The notes beneath the pieces were generated by a model. The model worked only from the letters and a program-made list of their open reading frames with translations, did not search any database and was not told the origin of the DNA. Shown piece after piece: positions 23,275-34,966 of a DNA stretch of 64,000 nt. Numbering within the stretch: the first letter of the stretch is position 1; the number at the start of each line of letters is the position of its first letter. A program made the position numbers and the translations under genes. Origin of the DNA: Hypholoma sublateritium FD-334 SS-4 (Eukaryota; Basidiomycota; Agaricomycetes; Agaricales; Strophariaceae); NCBI GenBank assembly GCA_000827495.1, contig KN817518.1, positions 1,142,405 through 1,206,404 of the forward strand, written 5' to 3'.

Positions 23275-25384
23275 ATGACTACTAAACACAAAATTAAGGC
23301 GCTCTCTATCGACGACCTGCTTAAGCAGAAAGAAGGGCCCATCCGCAAGAAACGCCGTCTTTCTGAATCTAATGTAGACTCAGGAAACGAGGGTTCAGGA
23401 TCGAGTGCCGAGGAGGGAGGTGCGAGCGAGTCGGATGGCAATGACGAGGAATCTCTTCCTGGAGACCTGGAGGCTGATGATAACGAACAAGCCGAGGAAG
23501 AGATGGACGAGGCGCAACCATACGAAGTCTCTGAGTTAAACATAGGGGACCGTCTGGGTTTCTTTGGTCGATCTGACGCCCCCAGAATACCGGCTGCTGC
23601 TACACCAGCAGCAGATACTTCCAATCCTCGCGCCTCCTCTTTCTCGTCGCTTGGGATATCCACACAATTACAAGGGGCACTAAAAGCCATGTCAATCAAG
23701 GCACCCACCGATGTCCAGTCTGCTTGTATACCCCCACTCTTAGCCGGCGAGTATGTATATCTCCCTTTGCCGCATAGCCAATTAACTGTTTTAAAGGCAG
23801 AGACTGCATCGGTAACGCAAAAACTGGATCAGGAAAGACTATTGCGTTTGCACTACCTATCCTGCAAAAACTTGTGAACGACCCGTATGGTATTTTCGCC
23901 CTCGTGTTGACGCCCACTCGGTAAGATACGAGCGTTTCCAGGACTAGATAGAGAGGATAATACTGATACTTGAGGTCAGGGAACTTGCATTCCAGATTTC
24001 GGAGCAGTTTGCGGTACTAGGAGGTTCATTCAACATTCGAACGGCCGTTATAGTCGGTGGCATGGACATGATGACCCAGTCGATAGAACTGGGAAACCGA
24101 CCTCATGTAGTTATCGCCACCCCTGGGAGGATAGTCGACCATTTGCGCAGTAGTTCAGATGGATGGGATCTTTCTAGAGTGAAATTTCTGGTACATATCA
24201 TCCATCGCGTTGTCAAACGATTGCTCAGATATTATTTTTGACAGGTTCTGGATGAAGCTGATAGGCTCTTGACCTCCACGTTTTCGCCGGAGTTGAGCCA
24301 TCTATTTGGCATATTGCCAAAAGACAGACAAACCTGTCTTTTCACTGCAACACTGACGCCGGCAATTGAGCAGCTGGCAGAGGCAACGCCTAGACCGGGA
24401 AAGCAGAAACCATTCGTACATCGAATGAAAGAAACGACGTGAGCATCTAGTTCTGCGGAAAATAATCGGTTTTAATGAGCTCGTTACTCTTAGCGTCGAA
24501 ACAGTCTCGACATTGAAGCAACACTATATTCTTGTCCCGTCGCATGTCCGGGAATCATACCTCTTCCACTTGCTGTGTAATCCGCCAGAATCGACCCTTC
24601 ATCTGCGGAGAGCACCTCCAGAACCCGTAAAACACGGAAAAAATGCTAAATCCAAATCCAAACCGAAATCGAAGAAGGCCAAAATAGACAGTTCAGAGGA
24701 TGAACCAGAACAGCCACCACCGACGATCATCTTCTGTGCAAAACCAAAGACTGCGGCTTATCTCACCCTTTTATTGAAGACCCTCGCTATTCGGAGTACG
24801 GCTCTGCATTCTAGATTGACCCAGCGAGAGCGCCTGTCGTCTTTATCCCTCTTTCGAGCTTCCGTTGTTCCGGTTCTCATTTCGACGGATGTGGGCGCGC
24901 GTGGGCTTGATATTGAGGATGTAGCGATGGTTATCAACTGGGATCTTCCAAGTGAGCCGGAGGAATATACACATCGTGTTGGAAGGACGGCCCGTGCTGG
25001 AAAGGGCGGTATTGCAATTAGTTTCGTGACTGAGAGGGACGAGGAACGGGTGGTGAAAATCGAGAATCGGATCAGTGAGTTATATTTTCTGGCCTATTCT
25101 GCGGGACATGGGGCTAAAGTCTAATTAGAAACGAAGTTGGAAGAGCTGACGTTGCCAGAAGATAAGGTACTGAGCAAGCTGAACACTGTCTCGACCGCGA
25201 AGAGGCTGGCAAATATGGTGCGCAGATCATCACTTTGCGCCTTTCGGTAACTTTTGGATGCTCACGCGGTCATTGGCAGGAATTACATGATTCCAATTTT
25301 GGTAAACGGGAAGAGATACATCAAATTAAAAATACCAAACGCAGGAATTATGCAGTGGGCCTGGACACTGGCGGAGGAGAGTAG
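23275..25384 (+). CDS. DBP8: DEAD-box ATP-dependent RNA helicase, Dbp8/DDX49 type
   Basis: A multi-exon gene of about 600 residues. Dbp8 acts in the nucleolus in 18S rRNA maturation. An acidic, disordered N-terminus (residues 1-115) precedes the Q motif region [20 protein letters not shown] with PTDVQS. All helicase motifs are intact: AKTGSGKT (I), PTRELA (Ia), [10 protein letters not shown] (Ib), DEADRLL (II), TATLTP (III), [10 protein letters not shown] (IV), [12 protein letters not shown] (V) and [13 protein letters not shown] (VI). A Lys-rich insert ([12 protein letters not shown]) lies between domains. The C-terminus has the [13 protein letters not shown] and [15 protein letters not shown] blocks seen in Dbp8/DDX49. 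The intact motifs contrast with the degenerate eIF4A relative at 3.8-7 kb. Confidence 0.92.
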
Positions 25385-25559
25385 TAGCAGGGGGGTGTAA
25401 TTTATTCAGGCAGGGCTGGTGGCTGACAGCCTGACATTAATGTATGATGTGTTGGCCACTATTTTCCAAATGTGGTAGGACCCCTGGTTGCGGTTAAGAA
25501 TACATCGTAGATAGTCAAATCGCCGCGTTGCTTACTTCTGCTTTCTTCTCTCCCCGCAC

Positions 25560-26703
25560 ATGGATACAAACTGGGATTCGGTTCTCCAGTTCGTCACAGA
25601 TCCTCTAGAACATGAAAAGGAATCAGACAGGTCCGCTCTGCAGATTCCCACTCCTCCAGTGAGTACGCACCCTCTCTGCCAGCGTCCATGTCTCTCAATC
25701 CAGTATTTAGCAATCTCACGATGGCTCATCAGCAGTTGATGACCTCGAGGAAGAGCAAACACTTGTGTCCGTCTCCACTACATTCTTTCCTGGCGCCCAG
25801 CATATGTCAATACCCCCCGACATTGTACTCCTATCCTCGGATAACGTCTTCTTCTACGTACACTCGCATATACTCCTCGCAGCATCTGAAAATGGGTTCC
25901 GGGGTCGTATAACTGCTCCCACAACACCAACGAAAGAAGCCGATTCTATTGCCTCAATCCCCGACAACTCGACCGTGCTGAACATCGTCCTACATGCTGC
26001 ATACGACATGTCTTGCGCCCATTACTCTCCTCCCTTCCCCGCCCTTATTTCTGCTGTTAATCGCCTGCATGTGTATGGCATCTCGCCAAAATTACGGATC
26101 GCGCCCTCTACGCCGCTATTCTCTCTTTTATTAAGCCACGCTCCACTCTTTCCAATTGAACTATACGCCGTCGCTGCCTCCCATGACTTGTACGATCTCG
26201 CTGTTTCCACGTCCTCGCATCTCCTTTCTTTCTCCCTTGCCACAATCACGGACGAAATGGCAGAAAAAATCGGTCCTGTATATCTTAAGAGATTATTCTT
26301 TTTGCACTTTGGGCGATCGGATGCCCTCAAACGCGTCCTGCTACCACCTCCAAACCCCCATGCGCCCACCACCGTCTGCGATCTCACCGAACAGAAGAAA
26401 TTGACACGGGCCTGGGCCTTGGCCTCGGCTTACCTGGCCTGGGATGCTCGGCCTGGTAGGTTCTATATGAAAAAAATCTAAACTTGAGCTGATGCAATAT
26501 CTATTAGATCTGTCAACATGCTCAATGGAATCCGCTCTCCGGCCACTAGCAGAACATTTGACCTGTGAACACTGTCAACAGAGCCTCCGAGATCGGATAA
26601 AAAACCTGGTGGTGCAGTGGGCTACTGTCAAAGTAAGCGTTCTTGTGACTGTTTTCGCGGTATCTGTTCGTGCTCACTGCAAATTTTACAGAGAACAATA
26701 TGA
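25560..26703 (+). CDS. BTB/POZ-domain-like protein
   Basis: Four exons give about 330 residues. The first exon starts MDTNWDSVLQFVTDPLE and uses a GTACGC donor near 25662. The large second exon holds the BTB-like core: PPDIVLLSSDNVFFYVHSH, LLAASENGF, and later SIPDNSTVLNIVLHAAYDM, a pattern common in the expanded BTB proteins of Agaricomycetes. A helical C-terminus with CEHCQQSLRDRI follows. The last exon adds only RTI before a stop at 26701-26703. Such proteins are often presumed substrate adaptors or transcription regulators; no partner is implied here. The BTB match is by pattern and moderate. Confidence 0.75.
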
Positions 26704-27324
26704 TATCCTCCCTCTCTCTCGATACCCACTGCAATATGGTGATAAAGCTCTACCATGATATATCGGTCTTCGCCTCTCTTCGAACTCTCTTGGCAAGATC
26801 ACAACCCTCGTTTTCAGCATCGTACATTATTGGCTTTAATCTTGTAACAACTCTCCTCCACTGTACACATGATACATACACGCATTGTCATGGTGCAAGA
26901 TATCAATCACCACCACAGAGACTCCACACTACTGTATTACTTTGTTTTTCTTTTCCATCGCATAAATCACGTATCTTGGGACTCACTTTCTTTCTTTCTC
27001 TCGGTTATATTTTGGGTATTATTGTTTTCATGGTATACTTGTCGACACACACGACTCGATTGCATTTCTCCCGGTCCCCAAACACACGCAGCGAGACCCC
27101 TCTGTACTACCAACTGTTGTATCTATCAATGCATCCAAAAATTCACTTGATAGAATAAAATTTGAGCCATGGTTTGACCATTATAATCTTTTCCTTTGCG
27201 CATGAATTATGATGATGATTTGTAGTCACATGAATACTCACTTGTACATTTTTATTTGTACTCCAGGTATACTTAACTTGATAATCATTTGTCCAATGCA
27301 GTGGGATGCCGTGCCCGAGGATCA
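26704..27324. other. Convergent intergenic region
   Basis: About 620 nt of AT-rich, pyrimidine-tract-containing sequence lies between the BTB gene stop and the MOB1 stop. It presumably contains both 3' UTRs. Nothing else seen. Confidence 0.4.
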
Positions 27325-28441
27325 CTAGCGAACCTTCAAGTCTTCTGCTAAAATCGCGTCATTTAATTCATCCAATGGGGCCAGTTCTTTCCTATCCACA
27401 AGATCAAACTACATGTTGTGTGTCAATGATAATCATGTGCACGGGGGGCGTGCAATAAGAGCGCACCTCGTTGATAAATAGGAAGAAGTGTCGATAACTT
27501 GTGTTGAGATGCGCTAGGTAAACAGTCAGGGTATGAGGAATGAATTAATTAGGTCCATTGGAAGTAGAGTAGGCACCTTCTATACCGAGGGCACATATGT
27601 GATCGAAATGATTGCTGTATATGTGCGCATATACACGGAATAGGCGCCTAACAATCGTCTTTACAGTGTCACGGAAATTCCTGGGAAATGAGACGCCTAG
27701 AAGCAGAAATCAGAATATAGGCGCAAGGGGTACTCGAGTTTTGAAACAAAGCTACCAATCTTATTTGGAAATACCGCTTCATCGTCCAGTAGATTTTGCG
27801 CCCAGTTCATGAGCGCGTCGACATACTCCGGGGCGGGCAGTTTAGTGGGACGTCGATACTTAACCCCATCTTCCCATAAGTATTCGTATCTAGATCCGTG
27901 TCAGTGTTTTCGCAGCGGTTTAGGCTGTAAATCGCGAACCTCGGACCTGCCGACATGATTGGACACTAGACCGGAGAAGGTGAGCTCTCTGGAACTATGG
28001 GCGAGGCTACGCCATACCTCGGAAGGCGTGCAAAATTCTGTAACTGTTCCGTACAGCATGTTCAGATGATTGAAGAAGTCCACGGCTGTTATCAACGCAT
28101 CAGCGGCGGCATGCCCCCTTGAACCAACCAAAATGGACCCACTATGCACGGCTAGCCATTCGTTCAGATCCTCGCCCTCTGGAAGCTGGACCGCCAAGCG
28201 TAGATTTCCAGACCCCTAAAGGCGGCGAGAAAAGGATCAGATATTGCGCAGGAAGGACTCGCACGAGTGAGATCCTACCAGAGTAGCCTCGGCGTATTTC
28301 CTTAGCTGGTACTGCTTCGTGCCCTCGGGTACATCCTTTCGCGGCTTGAATGTTCGAGTTTTCCCACTAGGCAGACATAATAAGAGGCTTTTTTATGCGC
28401 TCATAAAGAAATGGAACTCACAGGCCAAAGAATGAGGACAT
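27325..28441 (-). CDS. MOB1: Mob1 kinase-activating subunit
   Basis: Eight or so short exons assemble into a Mob protein of about 210 residues. Mob1 binds and activates NDR/LATS-type kinases (Dbf2 in yeast), acting in mitotic exit and septation. The start [20 protein letters not shown] uses a 20-nt first exon. Core blocks are [60 protein letters not shown] (zinc ligand Cys pair), and [16 protein letters not shown] plus [14 protein letters not shown] (zinc His pair), ending [13 protein letters not shown]. The THTVDFF and SECPIMS junctions required removing introns that also read open, so uncorrected frames look broken. The protein itself is intact. Confidence 0.95.
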
Positions 28442-29445
28442 GTTGGTGGAGGTCGGAGTGATGTCTGCGTTGCAAGTATCTACATTGCCGCTAATGATGT
28501 TGGACGGAACCAAATCGACTGCCGGAGATAGCCGAGCTCTATGTACTAATCTAATCACACACCCGCCTTCCCCTCCACACTTCCCGCCATCGATTGGCTA
28601 TCGAAGAAAAAAAAATCTGGTCATAGTGGTGTAATTATCGTGTCGTATGACCCGATGTGCAAACGTACCTAGGATAGTAGCACACCAATAGCACACATAC
28701 AGAAGAAAACTCGAAAAAATGCACAAATTAATTGGAAGGTGTTGTAATCCATTTTCAGTAAAATCATAATGATTTTCAACTATACCGCCAAAGTGTGGCA
28801 GTTCATCTAGAATACTTACGTGTGGTATGGGCGCTTATTGGTTGAGTGAGTATAAGTACACTCAGGTGACAAGTGACTCTGGCCCGAAAAAATCTGACCT
28901 CTACTCGTAAAGATCTAAACATTAAACGTTGACCAATTCATCATATGTAGCTGGATTCCGGATCGGTGCCCAGTACTTACAATGAGCACATTGCAACTTT
29001 GTTGCCCAACATTGCCCGAGGGTGCCGGCTCATCATAGCCGACAGTAGCCGATCTGCTGGTTCTTGAATTAGCACTTCCATCTCTGCCACACCAGTCGGC
29101 CAGTCATTCCACCTTGTCCAATTCCATCAAGCCCAATAGTAGACATATTACTGAGTGCTTCAACTGTCCATAATTCAAAACTTATTCAATGACCTGAGCT
29201 ATGACGAGGGCTGATTATAGAAACTTCAACGTGAACGTTTGACCATCGAGATTTGCTTCCGCGACCTCCACAGAAAGTTCTTGGAAAGGTCGCATGGCGT
29301 CATGAATAGGCCCGGGGGCCGCCTGGTGAAATGAGTAATCCTGGACATCTGTATGACAAACGCTGATAAACCTGTGAGATGATAGATCGGCCCCCCACCC
29401 AACTCTCAAACTCCCCGTTATCCAAACTACCGACGCCTATTGACC
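28442..29445. other. MOB1-DJ1 divergent intergenic region
   Basis: About 1 kb between divergent start codons. No coding signature was recognised; only short open frames occur. It presumably holds both promoters. Confidence 0.45.
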
Positions 29446-30458
29446 ATGCCATCTGTTCTCTTTGTGTTCACCAGCGCCGATAAGACCCTCTCTGGAAAGC
29501 AGACTGTATGTAGACCATAATTACACAGACAATCTGCTTTAACTGATTTTGGCTGTCATAAGGGATGGTATCTTCCTGAGGCTGCGCACCCATACTACGT
29601 GCTTTCCCCACATGCCAGCATTGATTTCGCTTCTCCCAACGGCCCCAACCCTCCCATTGACGAAGGCAGCGTCGAGGTATGTTGTCGGACTTATCTTTTA
29701 AGTATATGCTGGTGTTCAACGACATAGCTTTTCGCCAAAGATGCAGGCTCCGTTCAATTCCTCGGCGACGAGACCGTGAAAGGAAAATTTGCAAGCGCCA
29801 AGAAACTGTCGGAGGTTGACGTTAAGGCCTATGATGCAGTATTTTACGTTGGAGGGCATGGCCCCGTTCTAGATCTGGCCTCGGACCCGGTCAATGCCAA
29901 ATTGGTTTCTGAGGTGAGTTTTGTTCTGGCAAAATTATGTACTTCACTCATTCCATCGGCAGTTCTGGATAGCTGGAAAGATTGTTTCTGCTGTTTGCCA
30001 CGGGCCGGCGTGAGTACATATGTCAGAGCGGTAAGATGGATCTATAACGCAATTTCTTTCAGAGCTCTCGTTGGAGGTGTAGATGCATCAGGACAGTCGA
30101 TCTTCGCCGGAAGAAATGCGACCGGGTTCTCTAACCAGGAAGAAATCACCATAGACAAAGTCAAGGTCTGTAACATATGGAATATTCCCATAATGAACAT
30201 TTTAAATTGATGCTCGATACCAGGAAATCCCCTTCTTGCTAGAAGACAGAATCATAGAACTAGCCGGCAAGTACACAAAAGCAGATGCACCCTGGGCGGT
30301 GAGTAGCATACCCTAAATTGATCGGGTGAGAACAGTAGTTAACATAGTCGCTAAAGCCCAAGGTTGTGGTGGATGGCCAGCTCATTACAGGTCAAAACCC
30401 AGCGTCGGCCGAGCCAATTGGACATGCCATTCTGAAGGCACTCCAAGCTGGAATCTAG
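29446..30458 (+). CDS. DJ-1/PfpI family protein, Hsp31-type (copy A)
   Basis: About six exons encode roughly 230 residues. Class I glutamine-amidotransferase fold of the Hsp31/glyoxalase III-like group, which detoxifies methylglyoxal and has stress-chaperone roles. The start MPSVLFVFTSADKTLSGKQT is followed by GWYLPEAAHPYYVL (candidate catalytic Glu in LPE), DAVFYVGGHGPVLDLASD, the nucleophile elbow AVCHGPAALVGGV with Cys-His, GFSNQEEITIDKVKEIPF, and a C-terminal LITGQNPASAEPIG block, all standard for fungal Hsp31. The triad positions look intact. It forms a tandem pair with copy B 0.7 kb downstream; introns fall at the same places in the two genes. A fragment of a further copy lies between them. 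Confidence 0.9.
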
Positions 30459-30786
30459 TCTATTTAATTTCAGTGGGTTGTCAGTGTTCTTAGTGCCTTG
30501 TTGCAGCGGCGAACCTCATGCTTGCCTTGAAGAGACAGATCTTATACTGCACTTCTGAATAAAGAATTTATCGTTATCCTTGTCAGCTTTACAAAACTCA
30601 AAACTCAATGAAACAAGGTCAGCAGGGAAAACCGACAGTGTACAATATGGTATCGATTCTTTACATTCACACACACAATGGAAACTGCATTTTTCCCGTG
30701 AAGGTGATATGTACACGCGGCCTGAGAATATATGATAGCCAACCTAGGAAATAACCTTGAAGTGAACAACAATCATTCTCGGCTCT

Positions 30787-30885
30787 GCTACTCCACGGTC
30801 GGCGGTGTGAATGCAGCGCGAAACTCGATCCTTTCTGGCGGCAATTTGACAGGACTTTCAAACAGCTACGAGAGAGCGCGATATG
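30787..30885 (+). pseudogene. Relic of a third DJ-1/Hsp31 copy
   Basis: Between the two intact genes, one frame reads TVGGVNAARNSILSGGNLTG followed by LSNSYE. This lines up with copy A's LVGGVDASGQSIFAGRNATG followed by FSNQEE, i.e. the segment just after the catalytic Cys-His. The preceding elbow and all following segments are absent or scrambled, and the frame then meets a stop. Best read as the remnant of a deleted tandem duplicate. It sits directly upstream of copy B's TATA-like sequences. Confidence 0.65.
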
Positions 30886-30904
30886 GGTGACCTCAGAGAA
30901 CGCC

Positions 30905-31029
30905 TATATAAGGATTCCATTTTCCCGAGGCATTCAAACAGCCGATAGCGAGTTGCTGCAACAAACTTAGGCGCCTGTCATGATCACTGCCGCCTTCCAA
31001 ATTGAGACCAGGGGCGCTTGCTATATATA
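30905..31029 (+). promoter_or_regulatory. TATA-like elements upstream of Hsp31 copy B
   Basis: TATATAA at 30905-30911 and TATATATA at 31022-31029 lie 250 and 133 nt upstream of copy B's start at 31162. Copy A has no comparably clear TATA, suggesting the two promoters differ. Confidence 0.4.
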
Positions 31030-31161
31030 CACGCCGCCGTAGGCAACTGTCTAGGCGAGACATTGACCAAAAGAAACGGTATCAATTACCCTAAATGTCT
31101 CTCTCGGTTTTGATATCCAGCCCTTTCATTGCATCCCATTTCGCTACCGAATACTATCACA

Positions 31162-32212
31162 ATGTCATTGTCAAACACACCTTCCGTCCTATTCGTTTTC
31201 ACGAGCGCCGATAAAACTCTCACAGGGAATCAAACAGTATGTCATTGCACGCAGTGCTATTGCACTGGTGCGTTACTAGTGTTCCGCTTTTTGCTAACGG
31301 TTCGTAGGGCTGGTACCTCCCCGAAGCAGCTCATCCATACTACGTCCTTGTTCCTCATGTCAAGATCGACTTCGCTGCTCCCAAGGGGCCCAACCCGCCT
31401 GTTGACGGAGGGAGCGTCGAGGTAAATTGCTCTCCCCGCCTGCAATTTGCGTCAGTCTCAGTTAGAAATAACACAGGCCTTTGCGAAAGACGAGCAAGCA
31501 CAGAAGTTTCTCCACGACGACACAGTCAGGGACAAGTTCAGCAAAGCCACGCGACTGTCCGAGGTGGATGTGAAAAAGTACGACGCAGTTTTTTACGTTG
31601 GAGGTCATGGGCCGGTGCTGGATCTCGCAACTGATTCGACGAATGCCAAATTGGTCGCGTCGGTTCGTATACGCACGATTGCTTGTGACTTGCAATATGC
31701 TGATCAGGTCTGCAGTTCTGGAATGCGGGCAAGATTGTAGCCGCGGTATGCCACGGGCAAGCGTAAGTGACAGCTTGGTCAAATTGGTCTTCATATAGTT
31801 ATACGTGTTCCCCGCTGCAGCGCGCTGGTCAGCGCCGTAGATAGTTCTGGGAAGTCAATCTTCGCCGGGAAAAAAGCTACATCCTTCACCAACAGCGAGG
31901 AGATCGCAGTGGACAAAGTCAAGGTCAGTAGGCGTTCAACATGCGAGGCGACATAATTTATACCTGCTTCCGGTTGCTCAGGAGATTCCATTCTCGGTGG
32001 AAGATAGAATCAAGGAGTTAGGGGGATACTTCGAAAAGGCCGGTAAACTTTGGGATGTAAGTGCCTTTCGACGATCCTGCACGGGCATCGGTTGATTGTC
32101 GTTGCATCGTCAACAGAGCCATGTCACTGTTGATGGACATCTAATCACTGGGCAGAATCCCGCGTCGGCAACTGGGGTTGGCCAGGCTATTCTCAGGGCC
32201 ATTCAGCATTGA
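31162..32212 (+). CDS. DJ-1/PfpI family protein, Hsp31-type (copy B)
   Basis: Same exon plan and size as copy A (about 235 residues). The start MSLSNTPSVLFVFTSADKT adds a few residues. GWYLPEAAHPYYVL is identical to copy A, followed by SEVDVKKYDAVFYVGGHGP, the nucleophile elbow AVCHGQAALVSAV (Gln in place of the usual Pro after CHG), FTNSEEIAVDKVKEIPFSVE and LITGQNPASATGVGQ, then a stop after AIQH. The Cys-His nucleophile pair and the putative Glu are present. The Pro-to-Gln change next to the nucleophile and lower overall similarity suggest divergence after duplication. Same predicted role in aldehyde or protein-damage defence; the substrate cannot be inferred. Confidence 0.9.
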
Positions 32213-32392
32213 GTTGGTAGACCGATTACACATACGATTGACGAGGAAATTCGCGAAAAGTTGCATGTTTACTCAATCTTTCGAACCATAGTGCCGATTT
32301 CGTCAGATAACATTCAATAGCCATGATATTACAAAAGTTAGAAACAGACAAAAACACACCGCGCTTGCCATAAGCCAAGATAGCACGAAGGT

Positions 32393-33361
32393 TTAGATGT
32401 AGACCACAGACATCTGCCAACCCTTTTTCAGAGTGAAGCCGTCGAGTGCATCTTTTGCTGTTATTGCCAATTCTGGGGACTCGAATATCACCTGAGCCAT
32501 TTTTACCCTTATGCCAGCAGGATTGAGGGCAGGCGACCATGTTACATGTGTCTTTTGGAAACCTTTGTATCTTCGGGGCAATGAGCAAGAGGACCAAGAA
32601 GGCAGCCATAAATGACGTACTGTTGAAAAAGAACAGAAAGGACGTCGTCTGTCACTTCTTGGGGTAGGTTTGTACATAGCAGACGCGATGAAGGTGACTG
32701 GACCTGGGTGGGGACGCTCGTTGGAACCACGGCTTGCGAGAAACAGTATGTGAAGGAGATGTTGCAGCATAATTCCCAAACAACACGACGTACAGGAATC
32801 GGTCTTATCGGTCTTTTGTGGTGTGTCCTCCTCATCATCAATCTCCATCTCCTCATCTGAATCGTCGGATTTCTCCCGCTTCGCTTGGCGCTCCGAGTCG
32901 GCCGTGTCACCATCCCTAGGCCGCTTTCCGTTCTGCTGGAGTAGTGCGCTGGCATTGGCTGCATTTGGTGGCACGAAGTCGGGATCTTCGACACGTAGGG
33001 TAGCGTACGACTTGGATTTGGCGTAATCAATGTGCTAGTTGGATGCGCGTGTGAGCCAATATAGAGCGTTACAGCGCGTCTTGGGCCCACTCACGAGAGG
33101 CTTGTCGTAGAATACCATGCCCTCGCACGCGCGCATGGCAGAAGTCGCGCCCGCAAGATCTGTGAAGACGAGGAATGCCTGGCCACGCATTTTCTGGCTC
33201 TTGGAAGCGACGACGTCGATTATTTTGCCATATGTAGTGAAGAGGGCAAAGAGCTGGGACTTGAGCTCCTCCTTGTTTATTTTATCATTGAGATTCTTGA
33301 TGTAGAGGGTGGTGTTGGGCTGATTTGAGGAGGAGGCCATGGGAGATATGGATGGGCTCAT
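32393..33361 (-). CDS. U1A/U2B''-like snRNP protein with two RRMs
   Basis: Several exons give about 250 residues. The N-terminal RRM carries the U1A/U2B'' signature NTTLYIKNLNDKINKEELK (RNP2 as LYIKNL), then MRGQAFLVFTD (RNP1) and YDKPLHIDYAKSKS rebuilt across an intron. A basic/acidic linker follows (GKRPRDGDTADSERQAKREK, then DDSDEEMEIDDEED). The second RRM begins RLLCTNLPQEVTDDVLSVLF and ends in LDGFTLKKGWQMSVVYI, as in U1A-type proteins. It would bind a stem-loop of U1 or U2 snRNA in the spliceosome; which one cannot be decided from sequence alone. The start at 33361 or the Met eight residues later (33337) are both possible. Confidence 0.88.
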
Positions 33362-33573
33362 GCGCGGGGGCGGTTGAGCAAATGTTCAAAGTTCCCACGG
33401 CATCACAGGGGGCGCATGTGCGTCGTTGGGCTGAATAAAATGGATCGCTTACTTGCCCTCCCCCAGCGCGACTTTCTCGTCCGCCACGTAGCTGCAGGTC
33501 GTCCCCCTCTCTTCCTGCCCCCACCACCACTTCTTCCTCTTTTTATACTCCAACGTGGTACCAAAAAAAAACC

Positions 33574-34966
33574 ATGGATATATTTAACGCCTGGTCGACA
33601 TACATTGCTCCCTTCTACTCACTACAATACCCGACCGCCACCCCACAAAACACAGACTCTTTTCACGACGCCTCCTATTACATTGTCGGCCCACTCGATA
33701 TATGCTTCGTCATATCATGCATCGCGGTCATGGCCATCCTGCGTGACGCGTTGCGTCTCGGTTTTTTCGAGCCGCTGGCGCGCTGGAAGCTACACCGAGA
33801 TCTTTCTGGGAGAATAAAGCTACGCACGAAAGCTGCCAGTGCCAGCAATGCCAACGGCCACGCTGTTTCAAATGGGAATGGCCACGCCATAGTCAACGGC
33901 AACGGCACTGCAAATGGCAAGGCGAACGGCTCTGCAAACGGCCATGCCAGCGTAATCGCTGCAGCCAGCCCAACCACAAGAGAGCTGCGCCAGTTGAATC
34001 GCAAGGTCATTCGCTTTGCTGAACAAGGCTGGTCAGTCGTGTATTACAGTATCCAATGGAGTTTTGGCATCGTACGTCGCGTTTTGTCTCTCTAACCTCG
34101 CTCCTCCCTCTTAACGCCCTTGCAGTATATCCACTTCAAGTTGCCCACACGTGTATTAGACCCTATTGATTTATGGCTCGGATATCCTCATATACCCATC
34201 TCCTCCGCTGTCAAACTCTATTATCTTACTCAACTTGCGTTCTATCTCCACCAAATACTCATCCTCAATGCTGAAGCTCGCCGGAAAGACCACTATCAGA
34301 TGATGAGCCATCATGTCATCACTATCGTTCTCGTCCTGGCCAGCTATATTACTCACTTCACCCGCGCGGGCTGCGTGATTATGGCGCTCATGGACTGTTG
34401 CGACATATTCTTGCCAGTGAGTTACAGTCATCAGAACCCTAGTTTGATCTGACGTGTTCAATCATGTACAGTTGGGCAAGATGAGCCTTTACCTGGACTA
34501 CCCTCAAATGGTTTCGGACGGCATCTTCGGGGTGTTCATGCTTTCCTGGTTCATAACTCGTCACATCCTTTTCCCCATCGTTATCTGGTCGACGGCAACC
34601 GTAGGCCCAAAGTACATTAACTTCAGGTGGGACTGGGAAGGAGGTTTCTATGTTACAAAAGCGGCATTCACAGGATACTGGATCATGTTACTGTTCCTCC
34701 AGGTCAGTACCACACATGTGACACTGTCTCATCAATTGACCTTCTGACATACGCACGTTTGTTTTCCGTCTGCAATTATCAGGCACTGCAAATTATCTGG
34801 TTTGGCATGATCATTCGTGTGGCCACCCGCGTTGCCACCGGAAAGGGTGGCGCCTCCGACGTCCGCAGCGACGCAGAAGACAGGCGAGCACCTTTCGACC
34901 CAATGCTATAATTAGCAACTAACCACCCTTCTCTCTCGTAGCATATCCGACAAAAAAGAGAATTAG
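33574..34966 (+). CDS. LAG1: Ceramide synthase (LAG1/TLC domain)
   Basis: Exons 33574-34071, 34126-34416, 34472-34702, 34783-34883 and 34942-34966 give 381 residues. It N-acylates sphingoid bases in the ER. Several membrane segments are visible. The Lag1 motif is intact: MMSHHVITIVLVLASY with the double His, then MALMDCCDIFLPLGKM. A hydrophilic loop after the second segment carries a run of NGN/NGH/ANG repeats (about residues 93-130), unusual in the family. The last intron uses a GC donor (AG|GCGAGC, 34884-34941) with a good CTAAC branch site and CTCTCTCGTAG acceptor, giving the acidic/Lys tail SDAEDSISDKKEN. If it is retained, the frame stops at 34911 with DRRAPFDPML instead. Confidence 0.9.

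Noticed and set aside
27897..28197. Apparent frame break in MOB1
   Set aside because: The open readings run through short introns; removing them restores the canonical Mob1 sequence, so the gene is intact.
32270..32300. GGTTCGAAA-like tRNA B-box on the minus strand
   Set aside because: No A-box, no acceptor stem and no cloverleaf could be drawn; probably chance. No convincing tRNA was found anywhere in the window.
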